From NCBI GenBank assembly GCA_900319235.1, contig ONNR01000013.1, forward strand, positions 31,140 through 95,139: a stretch of 64,000 nucleotides of DNA, written 5' to 3'. The stretch is from an uncultured Prevotellaceae bacterium (lineage in GTDB: Bacteria; Bacteroidota; Bacteroidia; Bacteroidales; UBA3663). The notes beneath the pieces were generated by a model that saw only the letters and a list, made by a program, of their open reading frames with translations, did not search any database and had not been told where the DNA came from. The translations under genes and the position numbers were made by a program. Positions 18,520-27,668 of the stretch are shown piece after piece (the first letter of the stretch is position 1; each line of letters opens with the position of its first letter).

Positions 18520-19326
18520 ATGAAACATACTGTTCTATCACTCCTCGCTGTCATCATGATGACGGTGATGCTATGCAGTTGTCACAGCAGGGAGAAGATT
18601 GTTTATGTTCAGGGGGCCGATGTGATTGGTTCTTTCCAGAACCCGACACCTTACGAGGCTCGCATCGCCAAGGATGACCAACTGTCTATACTGGTGACCT
18701 GCAGCGACCTGCTGTTGGCCGTTCCCTTTAATCTTCAACGTCCTCAGGCTTCGATGCAGGAAGGTGGCGGAAGCTATAGCACCAACATCAACGATAATGA
18801 CAACCTTTATTATCGCGTGGATTCTAATGGAGACATTCTCTTCCCGAGCATCGGCAAGTTGCACGTCGAGGGTATGACACGCGGAGAACTCTCGGATTAC
18901 CTGACCAATTACCTGAGTTCGAAAGGCTACATCAGCGACCCGATTGTCAATGTCTCTTTCACGGGTGCTCACTATTCGGTGATAGGAGAGGTGAACAATC
19001 CCGGCATCATCTCGATGACACAGGATCGTGTCACCATCTTCGAGGCATTGGCTGCAGCTCACGATATGACTATCTTTGGCGAACGTGATAAGGTCCAGTT
19101 GATGCGCGAAGAGAATGGCACACAGAAGGTGATACGATTGAACCTCAAGGATCCGCAGATCATTGCCAGTCCTTACTATTTCGTGAAGAATGGTGATGTG
19201 ATCTACGTGGAGCCCAGCGGCACTCGTGCAGCAAACCGTGAGGTTTCGAATCTCTCGTCGTTCGCCATCTCTATCACTTCAATTCTCATCACCATCGCCA
19301 GCCTGATCATCACTGTGACGAAGTGA
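18520..19326 (+). CDS. Polysaccharide biosynthesis/export lipoprotein (Wza-like)
   Basis: A lipoprotein (MKHTVLSLLAVIMMTVMLCSC; Cys near residue 17-18) with the Poly_export domain (LYYRVDSNGDILFPSIGKLH) and a SLBB-like domain beginning at YSVIGEVNNPGIISM. A C-terminal hydrophobic helix follows (FAISITSILITIASLIITV). Such proteins form the outer-membrane channel for capsule or exopolysaccharide export. The start is set by the promoter at 18488-18495, which excludes codons before about 18502; ATGs at 18505 and 18508 are possible but would leave almost no leader. It is orphaned: no Wzc kinase or glycosyltransferases adjoin. Confidence 0.86.
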   Translation: MKHTVLSLLAVIMMTVMLCSCHSREKIVYVQGADVIGSFQNPTPYEARIAKDDQLSILVTCSDLLLAVPFNLQRPQASMQEGGGSYSTNINDNDNLYYRVDSNGDILFPSIGKLHVEGMTRGELSDYLTNYLSSKGYISDPIVNVSFTGAHYSVIGEVNNPGIISMTQDRVTIFEALAAAHDMTIFGERDKVQLMREENGTQKVIRLNLKDPQIIASPYYFVKNGDVIYVEPSGTRAANREVSNLSSFAISITSILITIASLIITVTK

Positions 19327-19362
19327 TTCTTTTGAGTTGTTTTTACTTTTTTGTCTGTTATG

Positions 19363-19390
19363 TCGTTATTCCGGTATTCCGGTATAACGA
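19363..19390. repeat. Near-perfect 12-bp palindrome upstream of ychF
   Basis: TCGTTATTCCGG (19363-19374), loop TATT, CCGGTATAACGA (19379-19390), 11 of 12 pairs. No T-run follows. The CCGGAAT/ATTCCGG core also occurs in the palindrome at 6200-6235. Confidence 0.6.
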
Positions 19391-19402
19391 AATTACGAAA
19401 TA

Positions 19403-19440
19403 TTCGAATCCCCTTTAACCCTATTGAACTTATTAACCCC
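19403..19440 (+). repeat. Degenerate TTCGAACCC-type repeats in ychF leader
   Basis: Units TCGAATCCCC, TTTAACCCTA, TTGAACTTAT and TAACCCC form a degenerate 9-10 base periodic run just before the ychF start, like those before mnmA, aspS and serS. Confidence 0.5.
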
Positions 19441-19448
19441 ACTAATAT

Positions 19449-20552
19449 ATGGCTTTACAATGTGGTATCGTAGGATTGCCTAATGTCGGCAAATCCACTC
19501 TTTTCAATTGCCTGTCGAGCGCAAAGGCACAGGCAGCAAATTTCCCTTTTTGTACCATCGATCCTCAGGTTGGCATCATCACTGTGCCCGACGAGCGTCT
19601 CAATAAGCTTGCCGAACTTGTTCACCCCGGTCGTATCGTTCCCGCAACTGTCGAGATCGTAGATATTGCAGGCCTTGTCAAAGGCGCTTCTAAAGGCGAA
19701 GGTCTTGGTAATAAGTTCCTCGCCAATATCCGTGAGACAGATGCCATCATCCATGTGCTTCGTTGCTTTGACGATGACAATGTGGTGCATGTGGATGGTT
19801 CGGTCGATCCTATCCGTGACAAGGAAATCATCGATACGGAACTTCAGCTCAAGGACCTTGAGACTATCGAGACACGTCTTCCCAAGGTCGCTAAGTTGGC
19901 GCAAGTAGGCTCCGACAAGGATGCCAAGGTGCAATACAATCTGATGATGCGCATCAAGGATGCGTTGTCGCAAGGAAAGTCTGCCCGCACGGTGCAGCCC
20001 GAGAATCCTGATGAAGAGAAAGCCTATCATGATCTTTTCCTGCTGACCAGCAAGCCGATTCTTTATGTCTGCAACGTGGATGAGGCCTCAGCAAAGGATG
20101 GTAACGCTTACGTTGAAAAAGTAAGAGAAGCGGTGAAGGACGAGGATGCCGAAGTGCTCGTTATTTCGGCAAAGATTGAGTCTGAGATTGCTGAATTCGA
20201 GAGTTACGAAGAACGTCAGATGTTCCTCGAGGAACTCGGATTGGAAGAGTCGGGCGTCAATCGCTTGATCCATGCTGCGTTCAAGCTCTTAGGCCTCCAG
20301 ACCTACATTACTGCCGGTCCGATGGAAGTGAAGGCCTGGACTTATCGCAAGGGTATGAAGGCACCCCAGTGTGCTGGCATCATCCACGGCGACTTCGAGA
20401 AGGGCTTCATCCGCGCCGAGGTCATCAAGTACGACGACTACATCAAGTATGGCAGCGAAGCTGCTGTCAAGGAAGCTGGCAAGATGGGCGTCGAAGGCAA
20501 GGATTATGTCGTGCAGGATGGCGACATCATGCACTTCCGCTTCAATGTATAA
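19449..20552 (+). CDS. ychF: Redox-regulated ATPase YchF (Obg-like)
   Basis: A ribosome-associated P-loop NTPase of the OLA1/YchF group that prefers ATP. The P-loop is [12 protein letters not shown] (residues ~8-19). The Obg-type switch [20 protein letters not shown] is at ~73-92, and the C-terminal TGS domain carries [18 protein letters not shown]. The length of 367 residues is exactly typical. polA starts 34 bases downstream. Confidence 0.95.
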   Translation: MALQCGIVGLPNVGKSTLFNCLSSAKAQAANFPFCTIDPQVGIITVPDERLNKLAELVHPGRIVPATVEIVDIAGLVKGASKGEGLGNKFLANIRETDAIIHVLRCFDDDNVVHVDGSVDPIRDKEIIDTELQLKDLETIETRLPKVAKLAQVGSDKDAKVQYNLMMRIKDALSQGKSARTVQPENPDEEKAYHDLFLLTSKPILYVCNVDEASAKDGNAYVEKVREAVKDEDAEVLVISAKIESEIAEFESYEERQMFLEELGLEESGVNRLIHAAFKLLGLQTYITAGPMEVKAWTYRKGMKAPQCAGIIHGDFEKGFIRAEVIKYDDYIKYGSEAAVKEAGKMGVEGKDYVVQDGDIMHFRFNV

Positions 20553-20586
20553 TAAAAAGAAGGGCCTTTTACTTCCTTTATAACTT

Positions 20587-23500
20587 ATGAAACGACTGTT
20601 CCTTTTGGATGCATACGCGCTGATATTTCGCGCTTACTACGGGTTCATCAACAAGCCGCTTGTGAATAGCAAGGGACAGGTTACTTCGGCCATCTATGGT
20701 TTCACCAAGACCCTGCAGGACGTTTTGGGAGGCCAGAAGATGCCCGATGTCAATCCTGCTTGGCTCGATGAGTCGGGGCTGCTTCGTCCCGACTGTATCG
20801 CCGTGTGCTTCGATCCAAAAGGCGGCACGTTTCGCCATAAGCAGTTCCCTACATACAAGGCGCAGCGCGAGGCCACACCCGAGGACATCACTTTCGCCGT
20901 GCCATGGATCAAGAAGATCATCGAGGCCTATCGCATCCCCATCATCGAAGTGCCTAACTACGAAGCCGATGATGTGGTAGGCACGATGTCGCGCCTTGCC
21001 GACGAGAGCGGAGAGTTCGAGACATTTATGATGAGCCCCGATAAGGATTATGCACAGCTCGTCACCGACCATAGCGTTATCTTTAAGCCTAAATCCTTCG
21101 GCCCAGGTTACGAGATTCTCGACCGGGAGGCCGTGCTCAAGAAATATGGATTGAAACGGACTTCGCAAGTCATCGATATGTTGGGTCTGCAAGGCGATTC
21201 GGCCGACAACATCCCAGGTTGTCCAGGTGTCGGCCCGAAGACTGCACAGAAACTTATCGAGGATTTCGATAGCGTGGAGAATATGATTTCGGTCGTTGAG
21301 GCAGCCATTGCTGAGGGTAAAAAGGAACTTCCCAATTTGAAGAAAGGCATGTTTGCCAAGGTGGCAGAAAACATCCAGCAGATCAAGGATTCCAAATACC
21401 TCGCTACCATCTGCCTCGACGTGCCGGGCACTGTGCTCGATGCCGAGGCACTTAAGGTCGAGACTCCCGACTATGCCAAGCTCGCCGAACTCTTTAGCGA
21501 GCTCGAATTCCGCAAGATGCGCGATGAGGTTCGAGCAAAGATAGGCAATGACTCCCTTTTTGCAGAGCAGTCTGCACCCGTCACTGCGTCAGGCCCTGCA
21601 GTTGCCTCTTCGGTTTCTGTCGGTCAATCTGCGTCCTCGTCTCAGCCAAGTTTGGCTGAGGGAAGAGACGCAGGCAGCAGCCCCTCTCAACCAATCCCCG
21701 AAGGAACCCCAGCAAGACCTCAGTCCTATCAGACTATCCGCGACATCAAGACCAACTATATCATCGTTGATACTCCCGAGAAGCGACAGGATATGGTTTC
21801 CGAACTTTTCTGGACTGCAGAATGGGCTTTCGACACCGAGACAACCGCTCTGAACATCATCGATGCAGAGCTTGTGGGCATCTCGTTTGCTGCTGCAGAT
21901 CACAAGGCATGGTATGTGCCCGTGCCTGCCGATCAGATTGCTGCGAAAGCCATTGTCGAGGAACTTCGTCCCATCTTCGAGAACGAAGCAGCTCTCAAGA
22001 TAGCACAGAATGCCAAGTATGACTATTCCATCCTGAAGCGTTATGGCGTCGAGGTGGCTTATCCGCTTTTCGATACGATGATAGCACATTATTTGCTCGA
22101 ACCTGAGCAGCCTCACAATATGGATTACCTGTCGGAGATCTACCTTGGCTACAAGCCCATCCCGACCAGTGCGCTCATCGACACCGGCAAAAAGAAAAAG
22201 GCGGCCGAAGCTGACCTTGACCTCTTTGCTATGATGGATGCGGCCGAGGACGAAGAAAAACCGAAAACCATGCGCGACTGCCCAGTGGAGCAGGTGGCTG
22301 AGTATTGTTGCGAAGATAGCGACGTGACGTATCAGCTCGCACAAAAGTTGCGTCCGATGTTGAAGAAGGAGAATTTGCTCAAACTCTTCACCGAAGTCGA
22401 GATGCCTCTTGTTCGTGTGTTGGCAGATATGGAACTTACGGGTGTTCGTTTGGATGTCAGTGCACTTACCGAGTCGAAGGCAATCCTGGAGGAGGAGCAG
22501 AAGCGATTGGAGCAGCGGCTGGGCGAGATTGCAGGACATCCCTTCAATCCGCTTTCACCCAAGGTTGTGGCACAGGTGATTTTCGATGAATTGCGTCTTG
22601 ACCCGAAATCCAAGAACCGCAGTACGGCCGAAGATGTGCTTGTGCAACTCAAGAGTCGCCTTGACAATCCTGTCCATCTCGAACTTATCGACGGCATCCT
22701 GAGTTATCGAGGCAACAAGAAACTGCTCGGTACCTACATCGAGGCGTTGCCTCAGGAAATCAATCCGAAGACACATCGCATCCATTGCCAATTCAACCAG
22801 ACAGTTACGGCTACGGGACGACTTTCGAGCAGCAATCCCAACCTGCAGAATATTCCGATACGCGATGCTACAGGCCGCGAATTGCGCAAGGCATTTGTTC
22901 CCGACGAGGGCGAAGTCTTCTTCAGTGCTGACTATAGTCAAATTGAGTTACGACTCATGGCTCATTTGAGCCAGGACCCGAATATGGTGGAAGCCTTCCT
23001 CGAAGGAGACGATATTCACCGTGCCACGGCTGCAAAGATTTACCATAAGTCCCTCGAAGAGGTCACCAAATTGGAACGTACCAAGGCCAAGACGGCTAAC
23101 TTCGGCATCATCTATGGCATTTCGACCTTCGGCCTGGCTTCCCGTCTGAATATCCCACGTGGAGAAGCCAAGCAACTCATCGATGGCTATTTCTCTACCT
23201 ATCCACGCATTCGTGAGTACATGGATGAGAGTATCCGCGTAGCTCGTGAGAAAGGATATGTGGAGACTTTGTTCGGCCGTCGTCGTATGCTCAAGGACAT
23301 TCATTCCGCCAATGCCACCGTGCGTGGCTATGCCGAACGAAATGCCATCAATGCGCCCATCCAGGGAACTGCTGCTGATATCATCAAGATTGCCATGGTA
23401 CGTATCTGGGAGCGTATTCGTCGCGAGAAGCTTCATGCAAAATTGTTGATACAGGTACACGACGAATTGAATTTCACTGTGCCTCCACAGGAACTTGAAC

Positions 23501-23604
23501 GACTCAAGACGGTGGTGCTCGAAGAGATGTCGGGTGTCGTCAAACTCTCCGTGCCTCTTATCGCTGATTGTGGAAGCGGTCCCAATTGGTTAGCAGCACA
23601 CTAA
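20587..23604 (+). CDS. polA: DNA polymerase I
   Basis: Full three-domain enzyme of 1005 residues. The 5' nuclease domain occupies ~1-320 (LLDAYALIFRAYYGF, YEADDVVGTM, SPDKDYAQLV). A Ser/Pro/Gly-rich linker (~323-385) follows. The 3'-5' proofreading domain keeps its acidic residues (FDTETTAL near 416, NAKYDYS near 477, CEDSDVTYQL near 576), so proofreading should be active. The polymerase domain has motif A DYSQIELRLMAHLS (~781), motif B KTANFGIIYGIS (~838) and motif C IQVHDELNF (~955). The linker is long and its DNA holds a 9-bp palindrome, as if extra sequence had been inserted there. Confidence 0.96.
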   Translation: MKRLFLLDAYALIFRAYYGFINKPLVNSKGQVTSAIYGFTKTLQDVLGGQKMPDVNPAWLDESGLLRPDCIAVCFDPKGGTFRHKQFPTYKAQREATPEDITFAVPWIKKIIEAYRIPIIEVPNYEADDVVGTMSRLADESGEFETFMMSPDKDYAQLVTDHSVIFKPKSFGPGYEILDREAVLKKYGLKRTSQVIDMLGLQGDSADNIPGCPGVGPKTAQKLIEDFDSVENMISVVEAAIAEGKKELPNLKKGMFAKVAENIQQIKDSKYLATICLDVPGTVLDAEALKVETPDYAKLAELFSELEFRKMRDEVRAKIGNDSLFAEQSAPVTASGPAVASSVSVGQSASSSQPSLAEGRDAGSSPSQPIPEGTPARPQSYQTIRDIKTNYIIVDTPEKRQDMVSELFWTAEWAFDTETTALNIIDAELVGISFAAADHKAWYVPVPADQIAAKAIVEELRPIFENEAALKIAQNAKYDYSILKRYGVEVAYPLFDTMIAHYLLEPEQPHNMDYLSEIYLGYKPIPTSALIDTGKKKKAAEADLDLFAMMDAAEDEEKPKTMRDCPVEQVAEYCCEDSDVTYQLAQKLRPMLKKENLLKLFTEVEMPLVRVLADMELTGVRLDVSALTESKAILEEEQKRLEQRLGEIAGHPFNPLSPKVVAQVIFDELRLDPKSKNRSTAEDVLVQLKSRLDNPVHLELIDGILSYRGNKKLLGTYIEALPQEINPKTHRIHCQFNQTVTATGRLSSSNPNLQNIPIRDATGRELRKAFVPDEGEVFFSADYSQIELRLMAHLSQDPNMVEAFLEGDDIHRATAAKIYHKSLEEVTKLERTKAKTANFGIIYGISTFGLASRLNIPRGEAKQLIDGYFSTYPRIREYMDESIRVAREKGYVETLFGRRRMLKDIHSANATVRGYAERNAINAPIQGTAADIIKIAMVRIWERIRREKLHAKLLIQVHDELNFTVPPQELERLKTVVLEEMSGVVKLSVPLIADCGSGPNWLAAH

Positions 23605-23607
23605 AGT

Positions 23608-24453
23608 ATGCTTTGCGACAAGATTTTGGAAGACCGTGATTTCGGTCATCTGTATATCATCGTCAATCGTCGTGCGGTTCGTTATACATTTCGTCCCGCC
23701 AATGATGGCACGCCAAAAGTCGGCATCCGGGTAACTGTCCCACCTCGTTATGACGTGAAGGATGTAGTGCGTGCGGTTGAGCAGAACCGCACGCAACTGC
23801 TTTCGATGCTGCAGGTTAACCAGACTGCCAAAGACAAGAAAACGGAAACAGTGCATATCGATTGGGATTTTCGCATCGAAACCGATTGTTTGCTTATTTC
23901 GTTTATCAAAGGAACGAGTCAGAAGGTCCTTTTTCATAAGGAAGCCGCCCAAATCGACAAGAATATGCATGGTGAAGAAATTATTTTGAAGCCTGCGATA
24001 TTACAGTTTGTTTGTCCTCCTGATTTCGATTTTGATAAAGGTGACAGACAAGCTTTGTTTGAGCGTGCAATCATTGAAGGTGTCAGATTGCATGCCAAGG
24101 CGCAGTTGCTTCCACGTTTGCTTGGTTATGCCTCGCGTTATGGCATCCAGTTGAATGAGGTCAAAATCAATAGCAGCAAGGGAAGATGGGGGAGTTGCTC
24201 ACTACACAAGCAAAGAACCTTTCTCAATAGCAAAAAGAGTTACAACATCAATCTTTCGCTCTTCACGTTGCTCTTGCCTATGCATCTCCAGAAGCTGATA
24301 CTCCTTCACGAACTTACCCACACGATCTACATGGATCACAGCCCCGCTTTTCATGCTCACCTCAACACGTGGCTCGAAGGAAAGGAAGACGCGTTTGAAA
24401 AGGAGTTGAAGAAATACACTACCTCGATATTCTCGTTCGTCAAAAAGGAATAA
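23608..24453 (+). CDS. YgjP-like/DUF45 zinc metallopeptidase
   Basis: A 281-residue protein with the zinc-binding HELTHTIYMDHSPAFHAHL near residue 236 (HExxH plus a downstream His). The preceding phrase KGRWGSCSLHKQRTFLNSK is typical of the DUF45/YgjP group of SprT-like metallopeptidases. The cellular substrate is not known to me. It begins three bases after the polA stop, so the two are co-transcribed. A terminator and then the first 42-bp array follow. Confidence 0.85.
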   Translation: MLCDKILEDRDFGHLYIIVNRRAVRYTFRPANDGTPKVGIRVTVPPRYDVKDVVRAVEQNRTQLLSMLQVNQTAKDKKTETVHIDWDFRIETDCLLISFIKGTSQKVLFHKEAAQIDKNMHGEEIILKPAILQFVCPPDFDFDKGDRQALFERAIIEGVRLHAKAQLLPRLLGYASRYGIQLNEVKINSSKGRWGSCSLHKQRTFLNSKKSYNINLSLFTLLLPMHLQKLILLHELTHTIYMDHSPAFHAHLNTWLEGKEDAFEKELKKYTTSIFSFVKKE

Positions 24454-24460
24454 AGAGCAT

Positions 24461-24498
24461 AAAAGAATACACCCTGATACAGGATGTATTCTTTTTTA
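24461..24498 (+). terminator. Intrinsic terminator after the metallopeptidase gene
   Basis: AAAAGAATACACCCTG and CAGGATGTATTCTTTT form a stem with a short loop, followed on the plus strand by T residues (CTTTTTTATT). It closes the polA-metallopeptidase transcript before the repeat array. Confidence 0.8.
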
Positions 24499-24504
24499 TT
24501 GCTG

Positions 24505-24878
24505 CGGTCCAATTCACTAAAGTAAAATGGACTCATCCAATCGTGTCGGTCCAATTCACTAAAGTAAAATGGACTCATCCAATCGTGTCGGTCCAATTCT
24601 CAATCGTAAAATGGACTCATCCAGTCGTTTCGGTCCAATTCTCAATCGTAAAATGGACTCATCCAGTCGTTTCGGTCCAATTCTCAATCGTAAATTGGAC
24701 CCATCCAATTGTGCCGGTCCAATTCACTAACGTAAATTGGACTCATCCAATCGCGTCAGTCCAATTCACTAAAGTAAAATGGACTCATCCAATCGTGCCG
24801 GTCCAATTCACTAACGTAAATTGGACTCATCCAATCGCGTCAGTCCAATTCACTAACGTAAATTGGACCCATCCAAAC
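24505..24878. repeat. Tandem array 1: nine head-to-tail 42-bp units
   Basis: Units begin at 24505, 24547, 24589, 24631, 24673, 24715, 24757, 24799 and 24841 (the last cut at 38 bases), each starting C(G/A)GTCCAATT. There are no spacers, so this is not CRISPR. Units 1 and 2, 3 and 4, and 6 and 8 are identical pairs, which suggests recent duplication or conversion. Several units carry the dyad GTCCAATT-10-AATTGGAC. Because 42 is divisible by three, both strands show open frames of 14-residue repeats (plus: VQF..V.WTHP). The plus frame has no ATG and no gene is supported. The array lies between two convergent genes. Confidence 0.9.
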
Positions 24879-24881
24879 GAA

Positions 24882-24913
24882 GCATGACCAATCCTGGCTG
24901 AGATTGGTCATGC
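24882..24913. terminator. 12-bp hairpin at the end of array 1, possible bidirectional terminator
   Basis: GCATGACCAATC (24882-24893), loop CTGGCTGA, GATTGGTCATGC (24902-24913), a perfect stem between convergent genes. It is followed by TGCTATTTAGGTTTTTG. Its sequence closely resembles a unit of the second array at 62.7 kb (ATGACCAATCTTGGCCAAG). Confidence 0.65.
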
Positions 24914-24956
24914 TGCTATTTAGGTTTTTGCTTCCGCTATTGCGAAAGTTGTCGAC

Positions 24957-27620
24957 TTATCGGATGATGATCTTCTTACCGTTCACGATGTTGATGCCCT
25001 TCTGGAAGCCGTTGAGGCGACGGCCATCGGGAGCAAAGATAAGGTTCGAATGGTTCGGGTGGTTCGAAGAGTCAACTTGTACTTCCTCGATGCCGAGGCT
25101 CTCTCCATTGGGACCATCAGGTCCGATGTAAGCGGCTTCGGTGACGAAGAAGAGTACGATTTGTGCGGGACGAGCGCTGATGGTCTTCTTGTAGGAATAG
25201 GTATAAACGATACCAGTCTTGGTAGTAATGGTCGCTTTCATTTCGAATACGCCATTGGTTCCGAGGCTGCACGTCATATCGACAAGCGAACCATCCATAT
25301 CTGTCTTGAAGGTGTCCCAATTGTAGTTGCTCGAACAGCCGGTGTTCGATCCGGTGGTATTGTCCCAGTTGTCGCAACGTACGCCGAAGTATTCGGTGGT
25401 GATGTTGCCATTGCTGAAGGACTTGCATCCGTAGAGCGCCCAGTTCTGCCAGTTCTGTTCACCCTTGGTATAGTTGTAGAACTTGAAGTTGCACTGGGAA
25501 CCTGCCTTGAGCGTGTAGGTGGGTGAGAAGGTCTGCCACCAGCCATTGCTGAAATCCTTGGCACCACACTCGGGGAAGTAGGTCGGGGTGGCTTCACCAT
25601 CGACGGTGACAGCGAAGTCCTTGGTATAGACATAGCCGTCCTTGCGGATAGTGGCTGTCAAAGTGGTCTGGCCATTGCTGACAATCTTGCCTTCGTTGGT
25701 GAGGACGTTGGGATTGCTCGATGTCCATTCAATAGTAGCGCCAAGCTTTCCTGCTGGAAGCGTGATATCGGAGTTGACTTTGGTGCTGAGGCTTACCTTG
25801 TCGAGGGTGTACTTGATGGCAGCCTTTGCATCGGCTTTGCTGCCCCAAACCTGGAGGCCGCGCGTCTGATTTGATGTCGAAACATAGCCATTGCTCGAAC
25901 TGAGGGCGGTGAAGCAGAGCGCAGAGATGTCGGTGAAGTCGATGGTCTGACGTGTCAATACGCCCTTGAATTCGATCAGGTTATTGCCTGTACGGATGCC
26001 CTTGAGCGAAATGTTGATGTAGCTGGTGCCATCGACGAGCTGCCATGTGCCCGTGTATTGGCCTGTGACAGTGCCGTCGCTGTTCAGATGGATAGTAACA
26101 GGAGACTCGTAGGCCTTGTTGTCGGTATCCTGATTGTAGGGATGGGTGATGAGCTGGTAGTCGCCTGCCACCTCGTCAGCACTATAAAGCTGCGATGCTG
26201 CGATGTCGGCAGTCGAAACTGTTTCGCCGCTGAATTCGTAGGGCGCTGTGACGAGCCAGCCATCCTCGTTGACGAACATCTGATGGACGCGCACCTGATG
26301 TCCTTCGGTATTATTGTTGAAACGGGTGTGATAGACGAGCAGTGCACGACCCTCATGATCGACGATAGCTGAATTGTGTCCTTGGGCAAGTTCAGCAGTA
26401 GGCATAGTGTCCCACTGATAGTTGGCCAGGATCTTCACACCGATGCAACGACCGATGTTTCGGCCGTAGTTGAGGATGTAGCTGTTGTAGATGGCCGATT
26501 GCCCGGCAGCGGTGCAGCAGTCCTTGTAGGGGCCATCGGGTTTATCGCTGCGGAAGACGCGTATCTGGTAGCCACCATTGGCAACCAGTCCACCATAGCT
26601 CATGAAGAGGTAGTAGTAGTTGCCGATGTGCTCGATGTAAGAAGCCTCACCCGAGACATAGTAACCACCCGCAATCTTCTTGCCGAAGTAGGGGTCGCAG
26701 GTCATGTCCTTCGAAGCAGTCTGGGAGGAGGAGTCGACGCCGTTGATCTGCAGCGGGTAGGTGATGGTGTAGTCACGCAGGCCAGTCGTTTGGTCGAGGC
26801 GGATGATGAAGATGCCGCCCGACCATGAGCCATAGCTCATCCAAAGTTTCCCTTCTTCATCGTAGAAGACGCAGGGGTCGATGCAGTTGGGGTAATACTG
26901 ACCCCAGTTGCTCGAAACGTTGTAGCGAGAGGGGAGGCTGGATTGTTCACCGATGGCAATCTCAAGGTCGGTGTGCTTGTAGTCCTGGGTGCGTTCAAAA
27001 CCGTTGTGGGCATAGAACCCCTGGAAACCAGAAAAGACTACGGGACCTTGATAGATCCATGGACCTTGTGGAGAATCAGAAGTCATGCAGACAATGACCG
27101 AAGCCCAATGGTCGCCATTGATGCTCATATACATCAGCCACTTCTTCATCGTTGGGTTGTAGATTACATCGGGGGCCCATTCGTTGCCCTGGATATTGTC
27201 GCCCTTATACTGCCAGTCGTGGGCATTGAAGTTTCCGAAATTAACTTCTGTGCCCTGGTAGTTCTTCACTTTCTTGATGGCGTGCGTATTGTAAGCACTG
27301 GAGAAGTTGACGCGATTGCCGTTGAGGTCAGCGAAGAGGGTGCAGTTGCTAGTCTCGCCATTGCCGAAAGCGGTCCAGTTCTGGTAGTTGCTGGTGGGGG
27401 AGGTGTAGCCGGCTCCGAGGTGTGAACCGTAGATGTAGTAGCGTGGAGAGGTCTTCTCGAAGTTGATGGTATCCATGAAGACCGAAGGGTCGTGGCATAC
27501 GATGCGCTGGCCGTAGCTCTTGGTGTGCCAGGCACCCACAAGGTCGGCATCGGTCAGAACAGTGTCGGCCAATGCAGGAAGTGCAGCGGCAGAGAGTGCT
27601 AAGATTAGGAGATGTTTCAT
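24957..27620 (-). CDS. GH43 arabinan-active hydrolase with Ig-like and C-terminal binding-like modules
   Basis: An 887-residue secreted enzyme (signal peptide 1-18, ending ALPALA). The GH43 five-blade propeller spans ~40-450 with the catalytic acids in CHDPSVF (base), NEWAPDVIYNP and SGEASYIEH (acid). A GH43 C-terminal beta domain (~470-600), an Ig-like domain with the phrase IEWTSSNPNVLTNEGKI (~605-680) and a Trp-rich module (~685-835) follow. That last module resembles those of the surface binding protein at 35.3 kb. The last ~25 residues (DGRRLNGFQKGINIVNGKK) look like a type IX secretion sorting signal. It is second in an operon after GH51; an endo-arabinanase role is likely. Confidence 0.88.
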   Translation of the reverse strand: MKHLLILALSAAALPALADTVLTDADLVGAWHTKSYGQRIVCHDPSVFMDTINFEKTSPRYYIYGSHLGAGYTSPTSNYQNWTAFGNGETSNCTLFADLNGNRVNFSSAYNTHAIKKVKNYQGTEVNFGNFNAHDWQYKGDNIQGNEWAPDVIYNPTMKKWLMYMSINGDHWASVIVCMTSDSPQGPWIYQGPVVFSGFQGFYAHNGFERTQDYKHTDLEIAIGEQSSLPSRYNVSSNWGQYYPNCIDPCVFYDEEGKLWMSYGSWSGGIFIIRLDQTTGLRDYTITYPLQINGVDSSSQTASKDMTCDPYFGKKIAGGYYVSGEASYIEHIGNYYYLFMSYGGLVANGGYQIRVFRSDKPDGPYKDCCTAAGQSAIYNSYILNYGRNIGRCIGVKILANYQWDTMPTAELAQGHNSAIVDHEGRALLVYHTRFNNNTEGHQVRVHQMFVNEDGWLVTAPYEFSGETVSTADIAASQLYSADEVAGDYQLITHPYNQDTDNKAYESPVTIHLNSDGTVTGQYTGTWQLVDGTSYINISLKGIRTGNNLIEFKGVLTRQTIDFTDISALCFTALSSSNGYVSTSNQTRGLQVWGSKADAKAAIKYTLDKVSLSTKVNSDITLPAGKLGATIEWTSSNPNVLTNEGKIVSNGQTTLTATIRKDGYVYTKDFAVTVDGEATPTYFPECGAKDFSNGWWQTFSPTYTLKAGSQCNFKFYNYTKGEQNWQNWALYGCKSFSNGNITTEYFGVRCDNWDNTTGSNTGCSSNYNWDTFKTDMDGSLVDMTCSLGTNGVFEMKATITTKTGIVYTYSYKKTISARPAQIVLFFVTEAAYIGPDGPNGESLGIEEVQVDSSNHPNHSNLIFAPDGRRLNGFQKGINIVNGKKIIIR

Positions 27621-27668
27621 ATAAATATATATAATGTGTAGTCGGTGGAATCGGAGTGCTCTGAATAA

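Noticed and set aside
24357..24596. Minus-strand open frame encoding DRHDWMSPFYFSEL repeats
   Set aside because: It runs through array 1 into the metallopeptidase gene on the other strand. A 42-bp period keeps frames open by itself, and no promoter or leader supports it.
24505..24878. CRISPR array
   Set aside because: Units are contiguous with no unique spacers, and no cas gene is in the window.
24543..24887. Plus-strand 114-codon frame of 14-residue VQF..V.WTHP repeats
   Set aside because: It starts at a GTG inside the array, has no ATG, and is explained by the non-coding repeat period. A coding role is not excluded but is not supported.
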